52,136 nucleotides of DNA, from the NCBI GenBank assembly GCA_029211065.1, contig JARGFK010000021.1, positions 1 to 52,136 of the forward strand, given 5' to 3'. The DNA is from Desulfobacterales bacterium (GTDB lineage: Bacteria > Desulfobacterota > Desulfobacteria > Desulfobacterales > JARGFK01). Made by a program: the position numbers and the translations under genes. The notes under the pieces were generated by a model, which did not search any database, was not told the origin of the DNA, and worked only from the letters and a program-made list of their open reading frames with translations. How positions within the stretch are numbered: the stretch's first letter is position 1; each line of letters begins with the position of its first letter. Of this stretch, positions 26,953 to 35,562 are shown in pieces.

Positions 26953-27864
26953 TTATTTTTGAAAATGTTTCGAGCCGGTTTTATTCGAATCTAAATTCCG
27001 TCGCAGATACTTGCGCGGATCGGAGGATTTTTGCAGAATTTGGGAAAGATAATCCTTTTGCCGCAATATCGATTCTTGATATAAATTTTCGCTGATATTC
27101 CAGCGATTAGAAAAATGATAAAACATAAACCGGTCGCTTGCGCCCAAGGTGGTCTCGATGCGGTGGGCAATAAAGTCGTAAAATGCGACTGTTTTTTTAA
27201 GGAGGTCCACCTCGCCTTCATAGTTTCCGATATTGGCCTCGCTGAATTCGCGATAAAGGAATAAAAGTTTTTCCAGATAGGTGCGATCCGCCATTTGGGC
27301 CAGCAGGTCGGCGGCGCCCAGCATTTTGCCGAGGAGTTCTATCTCGGGCGATGGGAAAATGATCGTCTTGAAATCAACGGAAAGGTCGGTGCAGAGAATT
27401 ATGGTGCGGCCGGCTGCAATAGATTCCTCGGAAACCCCCTGTTCTTTTCCATAGACCGCCAGAAAATCCATGCTGCGCGTGACGTGGGTGCTGGTATGCT
27501 TTGCACCGGTCCCTTCCGTGTCGCAGTCTTCCTGGATGTAGCCGGCGTCATGCAGGATGGACGTTGTCAGCCCTAACACAATCTGTTCTTGTGAAAAGAC
27601 TTTGCCGTCCAGGGTGGCGCCGTGGATGAGGCGCGCCATGGCCAGAAAGGTTTCCACACTGTGGCGCAGATCATGGAATTCGGTGTTGCAGGCCTGGAAG
27701 CCGGGGTATAAGCCTTCATAAAGGCCGATGGCGGTTATATAGGAATGGGTGACCGGGGCGACATCGAAATCCGGAGATATGCGTTTTAATATCAGTCGGA
27801 CTTCTTCCAGGACCGCCTCGGCGGATTCCGTTCGGACCAGATCGTAAAATTTTGTTTTGCTCAT
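26953..27864 (-). CDS. HD-domain (PDEase-like) phosphohydrolase
   Basis: About 303 residues. The motifs FHDLRHS and SILHDAGY give the H...HD...D metal site of an HD-domain phosphohydrolase. The rest is helical, without a receiver or GYP motif, so it is not a c-di-GMP HD-GYP enzyme. The ATG at 27864 is chosen because TGGAGG lies just upstream; the longer frame from 27942 has no ribosome-binding site. It is directly upstream of the cation efflux gene. The substrate is unknown. Confidence 0.8.
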   Translation of the reverse strand: MSKTKFYDLVRTESAEAVLEEVRLILKRISPDFDVAPVTHSYITAIGLYEGLYPGFQACNTEFHDLRHSVETFLAMARLIHGATLDGKVFSQEQIVLGLTTSILHDAGYIQEDCDTEGTGAKHTSTHVTRSMDFLAVYGKEQGVSEESIAAGRTIILCTDLSVDFKTIIFPSPEIELLGKMLGAADLLAQMADRTYLEKLLFLYREFSEANIGNYEGEVDLLKKTVAFYDFIAHRIETTLGASDRFMFYHFSNRWNISENLYQESILRQKDYLSQILQKSSDPRKYLRRNLDSNKTGSKHFQK

Positions 27865-28111
27865 CCAACCTCCAGAAGACACGGAGATTCGGGCGGCATG
27901 CCGGAGGGTGTCCATTTGTTGATCAGATGTCAATGCAACCATCGAAAAAAACCCAAATACATGCCATCCTAGAAATTAAGATATTTTAGGATGTATTCAA
28001 AAGAACCCTGCAACCCAATGTCAACAGTTTAGTACATAATAACCCGAGCGTAATACAATCAAAAAATATGAAACGCAAGAATGAATTCCGTTTCATTTGC
28101 AAAGGGATATG

Positions 28112-28594
28112 CTAATCGGAAAAGGTGAGCTCCTCGCGTTTGCCGAAATCAACGGCATTGCTGATAAAAAAGATTCTATCGGGTTTTATCTTATAAAATC
28201 TTACCCCGGCGACTTTTTGAGCGATGGCCTGACCGAGCTTGCGGGGGGAAAAGAGAAAATCGGCGACGTCCGGATATTTTTTGACAAATGCCCGGGCGAT
28301 CCGGCTGTTGTCCAGGATGCCGCCGACGTTTTCCACACGGCCCTCCAACTGGATCCCCTGTATCTTCTGCCACTTGTCATGGTCTTCATTTATCGTGGCC
28401 GAGACTTTGGGATTTTGGCTTAAATTTTCGCCGTGACGGCTGGTGGGGCTGCTGAGAAAATAGAGATCGAACCCGATACTGACGTAAAATACGGTGGCGG
28501 CATGGGGGCTGCCGCCGCTTTCCGTTGCCAGCGAGACGGTATGGTGGTGCTGCAGGTATTCCAGAACGGCTTTTTTGAGTTCTTCTTTTTCCAT
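28112..28594 (-). CDS. Pyridoxamine 5'-phosphate oxidase-family (FMN-binding) protein
   Basis: 160 residues with the split-barrel flavin fold (LEYLQHHHTVSLATESGGSPHAATVFYV; FLSSPTSRHGENLSQNPKVSATI; LEGRVENV). These small members bind FMN, F420 or heme and often act as stress-linked reductases; this one lacks the C-terminal PNPOx dimerisation region. Its ATG overlaps the fni stop codon by one base (TAATG), so it is translationally coupled to fni. Confidence 0.85.
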   Translation of the reverse strand: MEKEELKKAVLEYLQHHHTVSLATESGGSPHAATVFYVSIGFDLYFLSSPTSRHGENLSQNPKVSATINEDHDKWQKIQGIQLEGRVENVGGILDNSRIARAFVKKYPDVADFLFSPRKLGQAIAQKVAGVRFYKIKPDRIFFISNAVDFGKREELTFSD

Positions 28595-29649
28595 TATTCC
28601 ATCCGGCGGATGCAGTGTCCCTGCCGCAATCGGTCCAGTGTGTCCATGCCGCAGGAAAACATGGCCATTTTAAGTTCATCCACCACCCGTTCGATTTTTT
28701 GTTTAACGGCATCAGCGGAAAGGCTTGCGGGCGCCACCAGGGGCAGGGCCATCCCGGCATAGTCGGCCCCCAGGGCGATGGCCTTGGCGATGTCGATGCC
28801 GGTGCGGATGCCGCCGGAGGCGATCAGGGGGGTTTTTTTTGCGGCATTGCGGGCCGCAATCAAGGCGTCGACAGTGGGGATGCCCCAGTTGTCAAAGCAG
28901 GCATTGTCGCCGCTGCCGGGATCCTTTTTGATGAGCCGGGTAATTTTGGTCCATGAGGTCCCGCCTGCGCCGGCAACGTCCAGCATGGCGACCCCGGCTT
29001 TTTCGAGCCTTTGGGCCGCATCTGCGGAAAGCCCGAAGCCGACCTCCTTGACGATGACCGGGACGCTGAGATGGCGGCAGATATGGTCGATTTTTTCAAA
29101 AAGGCCATCAAAATTGGTATTGTCCGGCCCCTGGACTATCTTCTGCATGGGATTGAGATACAGACACAGCGCATCCGCTTCGATCATTTTCACGGTCCGT
29201 TCGCACTCTTCGAGGCCGTAATTGTAATTGAGGTAGATGGCCCCCAGGTTGGCCAGCAGGGGGATGTCCGGGGCCACATCTCTGACCTGATAGGTCGGCG
29301 CCAGGGATGCGTCTTCGATCCCCAGCCGCTGGGACCCCACCGACATCACCACGCCGAGCGCCTGGGCCGCCTTTGCCAGGTTTTTATTGATGACGGCTGA
29401 GTTTTCGTAACCGCCGGTGATGGGCGATATGATAAAGGGTGCGGTAATCTTTTTCCCCAGAAACGTGCAGTCGGTTGCGACGCTGGAAAAATCCATGTCC
29501 GGCAAAGGGTTGTTGACGAGATAGAATTTTTCAAATCCGGTCGTTTGGATGGACTCCACATTTTCATCCAGACACACCCGGATATGATCTTTTTTATCCC
29601 GGGATGAAGAGTGCGGTTTGGGATTGTACGATTTTTTTTTGTCTGACAT
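28594..29649 (-). CDS. fni: Isopentenyl-diphosphate delta-isomerase, type 2
   Basis: 351 residues. FMN-dependent isomerase interconverting isopentenyl and dimethylallyl diphosphate. Family motifs: DKKDHIRVCL at the N-terminus, FIISPITGGYENS, SVGSQRLGIED, LYLNPMQKIVQGPDNTNFDG, VIVKEVGFGLS, DVAGAGGTSWTKI and SGGIRTGIDIAKAIALGADYAGMALPLV. It supplies isoprenoid precursors balance. It is first in a two-gene operon with the flavin-binding protein. Confidence 0.95.
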   Translation of the reverse strand: MSDKKKSYNPKPHSSSRDKKDHIRVCLDENVESIQTTGFEKFYLVNNPLPDMDFSSVATDCTFLGKKITAPFIISPITGGYENSAVINKNLAKAAQALGVVMSVGSQRLGIEDASLAPTYQVRDVAPDIPLLANLGAIYLNYNYGLEECERTVKMIEADALCLYLNPMQKIVQGPDNTNFDGLFEKIDHICRHLSVPVIVKEVGFGLSADAAQRLEKAGVAMLDVAGAGGTSWTKITRLIKKDPGSGDNACFDNWGIPTVDALIAARNAAKKTPLIASGGIRTGIDIAKAIALGADYAGMALPLVAPASLSADAVKQKIERVVDELKMAMFSCGMDTLDRLRQGHCIRRME

Positions 29650-29687
29650 GTTTTGGGGTCAACTCCAAATTAACAGATGCTTCTGAT

Positions 29688-29872
29688 AGGATTCAAGGAT
29701 TCAAGGATTCCAGGGTTCAAGTGCAAAGGAGAACAAGCTCTAAAGCCGGGAGGCTGGGAAGTTGGGATGCAGGGAAAAATCCTATCATCATTGCCGCCAT
29801 GCCTCCTGGCGTCCCGGCTACATTGTGTTTGCCACCATTGGCCCCTTGGATCCTCGACCCCTGGACCCCTTT
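29688..29872. repeat. Nested inverted pairs of octamer arrays
   Basis: 29688-29719 holds four octamers of consensus AGGRTTCM; 29842-29872 holds the inverted form (AGGRTCCR). Nested inside, GGGARGYT octamers at 29752-29778 are matched in inverted form near 29801-29822. The 253-base gap between fni and the gene at 29903 is built almost entirely from these words. The first word is the same as at 16991. Confidence 0.75.
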
Positions 29873-29902
29873 CTCCCAATGATTTGGGAGAATAACCATT
29901 TT

Positions 29903-30478
29903 TCACATACTGGACTGATACAATATTTTTTTAATTTTATCCAGCTGCGATTTGACATTCCGGGGATGTTTGATCAAGGTGATCGGGCGCCAGTCCTGCC
30001 AGGGGCCCAGAATATCTTTAAAGAGCACTTCGCAGGCCCTGGATATTTGGGCGGTTTCGTCCTGTCCGATGCCGGCCAGACAGCTGTTCAAAGCCTTTTG
30101 GATACGGTCCCGTTCCGCTGGCGTGTCCGCGTGGAAAACAACCGCCCTGGTTTCCGAGTCCGGACGGCCGCTTCCGAATTTACCGTACACATGACCGTGG
30201 GGGTGTTTTTTTTCAAATTGCTCTAGAAGCGCCAGGCATTCGTCGATTCCCGCTACAATGGCGGTGATTTTCCAGCAATTGTATGCGCTGCCCAATTGAA
30301 TCCGGTCTTTACCGTCTTTTAACTGGACATAAAGATTCTGAATGCAGGGAAGGCAGCGGCCGTAGATATTCGCATTTGTTCGGGTCAGTTCCGGATCGCT
30401 CTCAAAGCTGACCCAGAAGGCGCCTTTGGGGCTGTAGGGTATCTTGCCCGTATAGATATGAAAGTTTTGTTTGTCCAT
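29903..30478 (-). CDS. Hypothetical protein
   Basis: 191 residues, soluble, no domain I can name. It has two Cys near position 43 (GRCLPCIQN), a central HGHVYGKFGSGRPDSETRAVVFH block and a helical C-terminus. The start follows a short octamer array (30482-30509), whose AAAGG provides the ribosome-binding site 9 bases upstream. Its gap to the ABC permease upstream is 71 bases on the same strand, so it may be the last gene of the ABC/kinase cluster. Function unknown. Confidence 0.7.
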   Translation of the reverse strand: MDKQNFHIYTGKIPYSPKGAFWVSFESDPELTRTNANIYGRCLPCIQNLYVQLKDGKDRIQLGSAYNCWKITAIVAGIDECLALLEQFEKKHPHGHVYGKFGSGRPDSETRAVVFHADTPAERDRIQKALNSCLAGIGQDETAQISRACEVLFKDILGPWQDWRPITLIKHPRNVKSQLDKIKKILYQSSM

Positions 30479-30481
30479 TCA

Positions 30482-30509
30482 CTTGAACCTTTGAACCCCA
30501 ACCCCTTCC
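30482..30509. repeat. Octamer array at the start of the hypothetical gene
   Basis: About three and a half octamers of the AGGRTTCA family, in minus-strand orientation, immediately before the ATG at 30478. Part of the array seems to serve as the ribosome-binding site. Confidence 0.6.
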
Positions 30510-30549
30510 TCAATCGATTATCAACAGATCCGGAGATGATCCACTGTTT

Positions 30550-31377
30550 TTAGTATACCCCCAGCAATCCCCTCTCCCGGGCGACGCCTTCAAACATACG
30601 AAAACTGATAAGACCCAGGGTGATATAGCCGGCGGAATTGATGATCAGCCACAACAGATCTCCGCTTTTTACAACTGCCGTAAACGGGATGTTGTCGACC
30701 ATCAAGAGCCGCAGAATTTTCAATCCCTGGGTCATGGGCAGGGTTTTGGCAATCGTCTGCAGCCACGTCGGAAAATTTTCGATGGGGGTCACCGCGCCGG
30801 TGAGGATCAGAAACGCAAAACGGATGACAATGGTGACATTGCCCAGACGCTTGTATATCAAGGTTAAACCGCCGAAAAAAAACGCCAGTCCATACAGCCC
30901 CGACAGGGTCAGGACAAACACAATGGCGACGGACAGCGGCGGAAAGCTCAACGAGATGCGCGTGGAAACAATGATCGTGATCAATACCAGCCCGATGGTG
31001 AGGCAATCCACGATGGTTTTGCCGATGGCGCGCCCCCACATATCCGCAATCAGGCCGGACGGGCTCAGGGCGATCTGTTCCATGATGCCGATATGGGCCT
31101 CGTCGCGGATGGCATTGCTGAAGTGTCCGATGGAGTTGAGTGCAAACAGCCAGAGGATAAAACCGACTGCGCGGTGGGCCAGGTCAGTGGAATTTGCCGG
31201 CAGGGAAGGGCTGCTCCCAAATGTCTGCGCTGAAAAAAAGAAACCTAAAAAGAGGATATACACCATGACCAGGCCGGAGACCGCTTCTAAAAAATAGCGT
31301 TTCAGCGTGATGAATTCACGGACGATTTCGGCAACCAATACATAGCCGGTGTTTATGATTCGCTTCGCCTTAAACAT
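30550..31377 (-). CDS. ABC-2 type transporter permease
   Basis: 275 residues, six predicted membrane helices with an N-terminal cytoplasmic amphipathic stretch (EIVREFITLKRYFLEAVSG). ABC-2 family: the motif IRDEAHIGIMEQIALSPSG and TGAVTPIENFPTWLQTIAKTLPMTQGL are typical of drug or lipid export permeases. The ATPase partner is probably the gene at 33827, with the kinase gene in between on the same strand. The substrate is unknown. Confidence 0.88.
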   Translation of the reverse strand: MFKAKRIINTGYVLVAEIVREFITLKRYFLEAVSGLVMVYILFLGFFFSAQTFGSSPSLPANSTDLAHRAVGFILWLFALNSIGHFSNAIRDEAHIGIMEQIALSPSGLIADMWGRAIGKTIVDCLTIGLVLITIIVSTRISLSFPPLSVAIVFVLTLSGLYGLAFFFGGLTLIYKRLGNVTIVIRFAFLILTGAVTPIENFPTWLQTIAKTLPMTQGLKILRLLMVDNIPFTAVVKSGDLLWLIINSAGYITLGLISFRMFEGVARERGLLGVY

Positions 31378-31461
31378 TGGCTATACTCCAGCATGGAAAC
31401 GCTGTTCCTATGGGCAAGATCTGTGTTAAACGGCTTTGCCGTAAGAAATAAAAACAACGCA

Positions 31462-31595
31462 CGAAATCCGAAATCCGAAACAATATTTATTGGCCAAAAT
31501 TCAAATGATCCAAACAATAGGCGTATCTGACATCGTGAATATGATTTTGTTTTTGTCATTAGGACATTTGGTATTTGAATTTGTTTCGAATTTCG
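31462..31595. mobile_element. MITE-like element with inverted ends
   Basis: CGAAATCCGAAACAA at 31469 is matched by its complement ending at 31595 (14 of 15 bases), preceded by a second CGAAATC copy. The centre is A/T-rich with imperfect symmetry (CAAATGATCCAAACAAT against ATTTGGTATTTGAATTTG). There is no coding capacity. It lies in the 296-base gap between the kinase and permease genes. Confidence 0.6.
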
Positions 31596-31673
31596 CCAAT
31601 GACTTTTTCGTAAACCATTCCCAGGGATTAGAACAAAGTCTGCGACGTGGATTTGGAAATTTTCTATACAACT

Positions 31674-33758
31674 TCAGGGTTTCCGCTGTCGCGCCAATAT
31701 CCGATCGATCACCCGGGTAACATCTTTAATTTTAAAAGGTTTGGAAATGACGTAATCGACCTTTTTGGCTTTGATTTCATCTTCCCGCAGTTGAAACCCC
31801 CACCCGGTGATTAAAACCGCGGGAAGGGTGGGATCCAGGGTTTTCAGCTCCCGGACGAGATCCCATCCGGATATGCCGGGCATTCCCAGATCGGTAAAGA
31901 CCATATCCCAGGGGCCTTCGGCCTTGAATTTTTTCAATGCCGCTTCACCATCCGAGGCCCTGCCGGCATGATGTCCCAGCCGTTCGAGCAGCTCTGACAG
32001 GAAGTCCAGATTGTCCGGCTCATCATCCACAACCAGTATTCGCGCTGTCCGTTTTTGGCGGGGCGCATCATCCAGGGGTTTGGGCGTTCCGGAGACGGTT
32101 TTCTTCAGCGGCAGGTAGATGGTAAACGTGGTGCCGAAGCCTTTGCGGCTATCCACTTTCATGTCGCCATGGTGTCGCTTGATAATTCCGTAGGCGATGC
32201 TTAACCCCAGACCCAGGCCTTTGACGCCCTTGGTGCTGAAAAACGGGTCAAATATCTTCTTGCGGGTCTGTTCATCCATGCCGATCCCCGTATCGGTAAT
32301 TTTAACCCGGAGAAATCCGGCCGGGTCGATTTTGTGCTCATTTTGATAAGCCGGCAGATTGTCCAGAAAACGACTCTCAATTTCAAGGGAGCCGCCATGG
32401 GGCATGGCATCCAGGCTGTTCAAAATAATGTTGACAAAGGCTTCCTGCAACTCCGATTCATCTCCCGGAAGAGTGGGAATTTCGTTCAGGTTGAGTTTCA
32501 GCTCAAACGGGTACCCTTCTTTCTGGTATACATTCTTCCAGCGAGAAGCGGTGAACTCCAGCGCGTTATGGATGATTTGGCGAAGATCCACCGGCACCAA
32601 CTCCGTCTCTTTAGGCGCTGTACGGGTGAAGTCGCCGATTTTTCGGACGGTTTCAGAACCGTCCAGGGCTGCCCGTTCAATGATTCTTAATTTTTTTATC
32701 AGGATTTCATCTTTGGCTTCATATAACAGCAGTTCGGTATGGCCTAAAATGACCATAAGAATATTATTGAAGTCGTGGGCGATTCCCGACGCCATCTCTC
32801 CCAGGGATTGTAATTTGGCGGTTTGGAGAAGTTTTTCTTCTGTTTTTCTCTTTTCCGTCAGATCACGGGCCGTAATAAAATAGCCGGTCGTTATACCGGC
32901 GGTTTTTACGAGACTGGCGCCTTGGAGAAGTTCAATGATATGCTCTTGGCCTGTTTTATCGATAATTCTGATTTCAGCGGACATTTTGGAAAAGTTTTCA
33001 TAACCGCTGTCAAAGATGCCGGATATGAGATCAAGGTCCTGGGGCGAAACGAGCATTTTGAAATGGTTTCCGATGAGTTCCTCACGGGTGTAGCCGGTAA
33101 TCTGCTCCACGGGGTGATTGACCAGATGGAATTTCCCATCAAGATCCAGGACCAGCAGCGCCTCCCTTGATGTTTCAAAAAGGGCTTTATATTTTTTTTC
33201 AGATTCCAGCAGCCGGTTGTGTAGCCGCGCATTTTCAATGGCTACACCAATTTGGTCGCCGATGTGGCGGAACAGTTCTATTTCTTCCCTGAAAAACGTG
33301 CGGCTGGTTTTCTGATGCAGGGCCATGGTGCCGATGATTTTTCCTTTGGACTTTAGGGGGATGGTGGCTGAAATTTGAAGTCCGCCCTCATGCAGAATCG
33401 TTGAAGTTTTCAGCGGCTTTTGAATCAAGGGTTTTCCGGATCGGGCGCAGCGCCAGCTAGTGCCCTCGCCGAATTTCCTGCGCCAGACGATTCTTTCTAA
33501 ATCTTCGGGTGTTAATCCCTGATGAACGGTTAAAACCAGTTCGTTGGTTTCTTCATCCATCAGCCGGATGTGTGCGGCATCTGCATTGAATACCGCTTTG
33601 ACGCGTTCAAGGGATATTTTTAATGTTTCCTGAAGGTTGAGGGATTGATTGACGGCCTCAGCCAGCGCGAAGAAGGCGGAAAGGACTTTGTTGAGTTCTT
33701 CGATCTTTTGCGCTAAATTTTCCGGCGAGTTTGACAGTTTATCAGACATAAGGTTCAT
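31674..33758 (-). CDS. Hybrid sensor histidine kinase (GAF-PAS-HisKA-HATPase-REC)
   Basis: 694 residues, no membrane segment, so cytoplasmic. Order: N-terminal helix, GAF domain (about 40-178), PAS domain (about 190-305, GYTREELIG), dimerisation/phosphoacceptor domain with SGIAHDFNNIL (His 328), HATPase (about 400-560, TDTGIGMDEQTRKKIFDPFFSTKGVKGLGLGLSI), and a C-terminal receiver (phospho-acceptor Asp 623 in FTDLGMPG). An internal sensor for redox, ligand or gas signals is likely. It lies between ABC ATPase and permease genes on the same strand, so it may control or respond to that exporter. The cognate output regulator is not in the window. ATG 33749 is an alternative start. Confidence 0.92.
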   Translation of the reverse strand: MNLMSDKLSNSPENLAQKIEELNKVLSAFFALAEAVNQSLNLQETLKISLERVKAVFNADAAHIRLMDEETNELVLTVHQGLTPEDLERIVWRRKFGEGTSWRCARSGKPLIQKPLKTSTILHEGGLQISATIPLKSKGKIIGTMALHQKTSRTFFREEIELFRHIGDQIGVAIENARLHNRLLESEKKYKALFETSREALLVLDLDGKFHLVNHPVEQITGYTREELIGNHFKMLVSPQDLDLISGIFDSGYENFSKMSAEIRIIDKTGQEHIIELLQGASLVKTAGITTGYFITARDLTEKRKTEEKLLQTAKLQSLGEMASGIAHDFNNILMVILGHTELLLYEAKDEILIKKLRIIERAALDGSETVRKIGDFTRTAPKETELVPVDLRQIIHNALEFTASRWKNVYQKEGYPFELKLNLNEIPTLPGDESELQEAFVNIILNSLDAMPHGGSLEIESRFLDNLPAYQNEHKIDPAGFLRVKITDTGIGMDEQTRKKIFDPFFSTKGVKGLGLGLSIAYGIIKRHHGDMKVDSRKGFGTTFTIYLPLKKTVSGTPKPLDDAPRQKRTARILVVDDEPDNLDFLSELLERLGHHAGRASDGEAALKKFKAEGPWDMVFTDLGMPGISGWDLVRELKTLDPTLPAVLITGWGFQLREDEIKAKKVDYVISKPFKIKDVTRVIDRILARQRKP

Positions 33759-33826
33759 TTCCGAAATGATGGTAATAAATAGTTCTCTTAAAAAAAATTA
33801 CATTATATGGACGGCTCAGGAATCCG

Positions 33827-34786
33827 TCAATTGTCTCCGATCATCCGAACATAAACATCTTCCAGTTTTGGGTCGGATTTTTCGACGGACAATATTCTGG
33901 CGCGAGCCGACTGAAGCGCTTCCACAACTTCAAAAAAAATGTTTTTGCGGTCCAGGATCAGGCGGAAAGCGGTTGCCTGTTTTTTTGCGTCTCCCTGCAA
34001 CGGCTGAATATCCCGGACTATCCGGAGTTTTTGTAATACGGAAATGTCGGGCGGGGCGTCAAACGTGATGATGTAGTGTTCCCGGCCCATATTCCCGAGG
34101 AGCATTTCGGTCTTTTCAAAAGCAATCAGTCGCCCCTTATGGATGATTGCCACGCGGTCGCAGATTTCCTCGACAATCTCGATCTGGTGGGTTGTCAGGA
34201 AAATGGTTTTGCCTTGTTTCCGGGCCAGATCAACGATACGCTTTTTAACCAGGGCGGCCGTGTGGATGTCGAGACCCAGGGTGGGTTCGTCCAGCAAAAT
34301 CAATTCCGGGTCGCTGATGAATGCCAGGATAATGGCCAGTTTCTGTTTCATCCCCTTGGAAAGATTTTTTACCACCTCATTTTTCTTTTTATCAAGTTGA
34401 AAAAAATTGAGGAGTTCGTCGCCCCTGTCCCTCAGCGGTTTTCCATGGGTATTTTTAAGGTGTCCGAAATAGGTCAGGTTCTGTTTGATTGTTAAGGACC
34501 AGAGCGCGTTGCGCGACCCCTCCAGAACGGCGCCGATCTGTCCCAGGACAGTGGCGCGGTGCTGCCGGAAAGACAGGCCATTAATAAAAACCTCTCCGCG
34601 GGTGGGCGCCAGGAGTCCGCAGATCATTTTCAAAAGCGTGGTTTTGCCGGCCCCGTTAATGCCGAGCAGTCCGATAATTTCACCTTTGTCAACCCTGAGG
34701 CTGACATCGTCAACCGCAACCAGCCGCTGCCGATTGAAGATGCCTTTAAATTCTTTAGTCAGGTTTTTGGCTTCAATCGTGGACAT
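33827..34786 (-). CDS. ABC transporter ATP-binding protein (ABC-2 exporter type)
   Basis: 319 residues. Walker A GINGAGKTT at 42-50, Q-loop region near 83, signature LSKGMKQ at 142-148, Walker B ILLDEPT at 163-169, switch His 200. The C-terminal 90 residues form the extra domain seen in exporters of the DrrA/NodI/CcmA class. It energises export together with the permease at 30550. The gap to the kinase gene is 68 bases. Confidence 0.93.
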   Translation of the reverse strand: MSTIEAKNLTKEFKGIFNRQRLVAVDDVSLRVDKGEIIGLLGINGAGKTTLLKMICGLLAPTRGEVFINGLSFRQHRATVLGQIGAVLEGSRNALWSLTIKQNLTYFGHLKNTHGKPLRDRGDELLNFFQLDKKKNEVVKNLSKGMKQKLAIILAFISDPELILLDEPTLGLDIHTAALVKKRIVDLARKQGKTIFLTTHQIEIVEEICDRVAIIHKGRLIAFEKTEMLLGNMGREHYIITFDAPPDISVLQKLRIVRDIQPLQGDAKKQATAFRLILDRKNIFFEVVEALQSARARILSVEKSDPKLEDVYVRMIGDN

Positions 34787-34931
34787 ATGTTAAGAGTGGC
34801 ATCTCTTGAAAAAAATAACAAGAGCGAAGTCATCGTAGCATAGGTATCTGTTTAAAGGCAAACTCAAATCACCTGCATTTCGAGTATAATCAGACAAATA
34901 TAAGGGGAGATGGCTGTAGAAAGAAGAGGAC

Positions 34932-35096
34932 AGGCGTCAGAAGTCAGGAGTCGGAAGCCAAGAGTCACAAGAGCAGTGACAAGTTGCGTGTTGCGGCTTA
35001 CGGGGGCAGGGGATGGAAGACAACAAAAGTAAGCACTAAGCAGTTGACAGGGCCAAGACCTTAGCCACCAGCTTATCAGCTCAACAGCTTAATTTT
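34932..35096. repeat. Cluster of heptamer and octamer word arrays
   Basis: 34932-34966 has a 7-base period, consensus RGRAGTC. Shorter tracts follow: GTTGCGK (about 34986-35000), AGTAAGC-like heptamers (about 35028-35050) and CAGCTYAW octamers (about 35066-35092). The 311-base gap 34787-35097 between the ABC ATPase and the molybdenum enzyme holds no gene. Confidence 0.65.
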
Positions 35097-35097
35097 C

Positions 35098-35562
35098 CTA
35101 TTTTTTCTCAGCTGCCGCCATGATGGCTTCTTCAATTTTCTTGTACCCTGTACAGCGGCAGAGATTTCCGGCGATGCCTTGCCGGACGTCCGCCAGTGTG
35201 GGGCGGGGGGTGTTTTCCAGCAGGGCTTTTGCCGTCAGGATCCATCCGGGCGTGCAGAAGCCGCATTGCACGGCATTGTGGTCAATGGCGGCCTGTTGCA
35301 GGGGGTGCAGCCGGCCGTTTTGGGAAAGCCCTTCTATCGTCAGTATTTCACGGTCCTGGCAGCGTACGGCGAGTGTCATGCACCCCAGGGCCGGCTTTCC
35401 GTCGATGAGAACGGTGCAGGCGCCGCAGACGCCTGAATCGCACCCTTTTTTGCTGCCGGTCAGCGCCAGTTCTTCCCTGAGGACATCGAGAAGGGTCTGG
35501 TTCGGTTCAACGCTGACGTCAAGCACTTCCCCATTTATTTTTAACGTGATCGGTATTTTCAA
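35098..35562 (-). CDS. Molybdenum hydroxylase, [2Fe-2S] subunit (HcrC/CoxS-like)
   Basis: 154 residues, the small iron-sulfur subunit of the xanthine dehydrogenase family. The plant-type [2Fe-2S] cluster ligands are Cys 41, 46, 49 and 61 (GCDSGVCGACTVLIDGKPALGC); the second cluster uses Cys 100, 103, 135 and 137 (QCGFCTPGW; GNLCRCTGYKKI). It carries electrons between the molybdenum site and the flavin subunit. It overlaps the preceding FAD-subunit gene by 4 bases (ATGA). Confidence 0.95.
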   Translation of the reverse strand: MKIPITLKINGEVLDVSVEPNQTLLDVLREELALTGSKKGCDSGVCGACTVLIDGKPALGCMTLAVRCQDREILTIEGLSQNGRLHPLQQAAIDHNAVQCGFCTPGWILTAKALLENTPRPTLADVRQGIAGNLCRCTGYKKIEEAIMAAAEKK

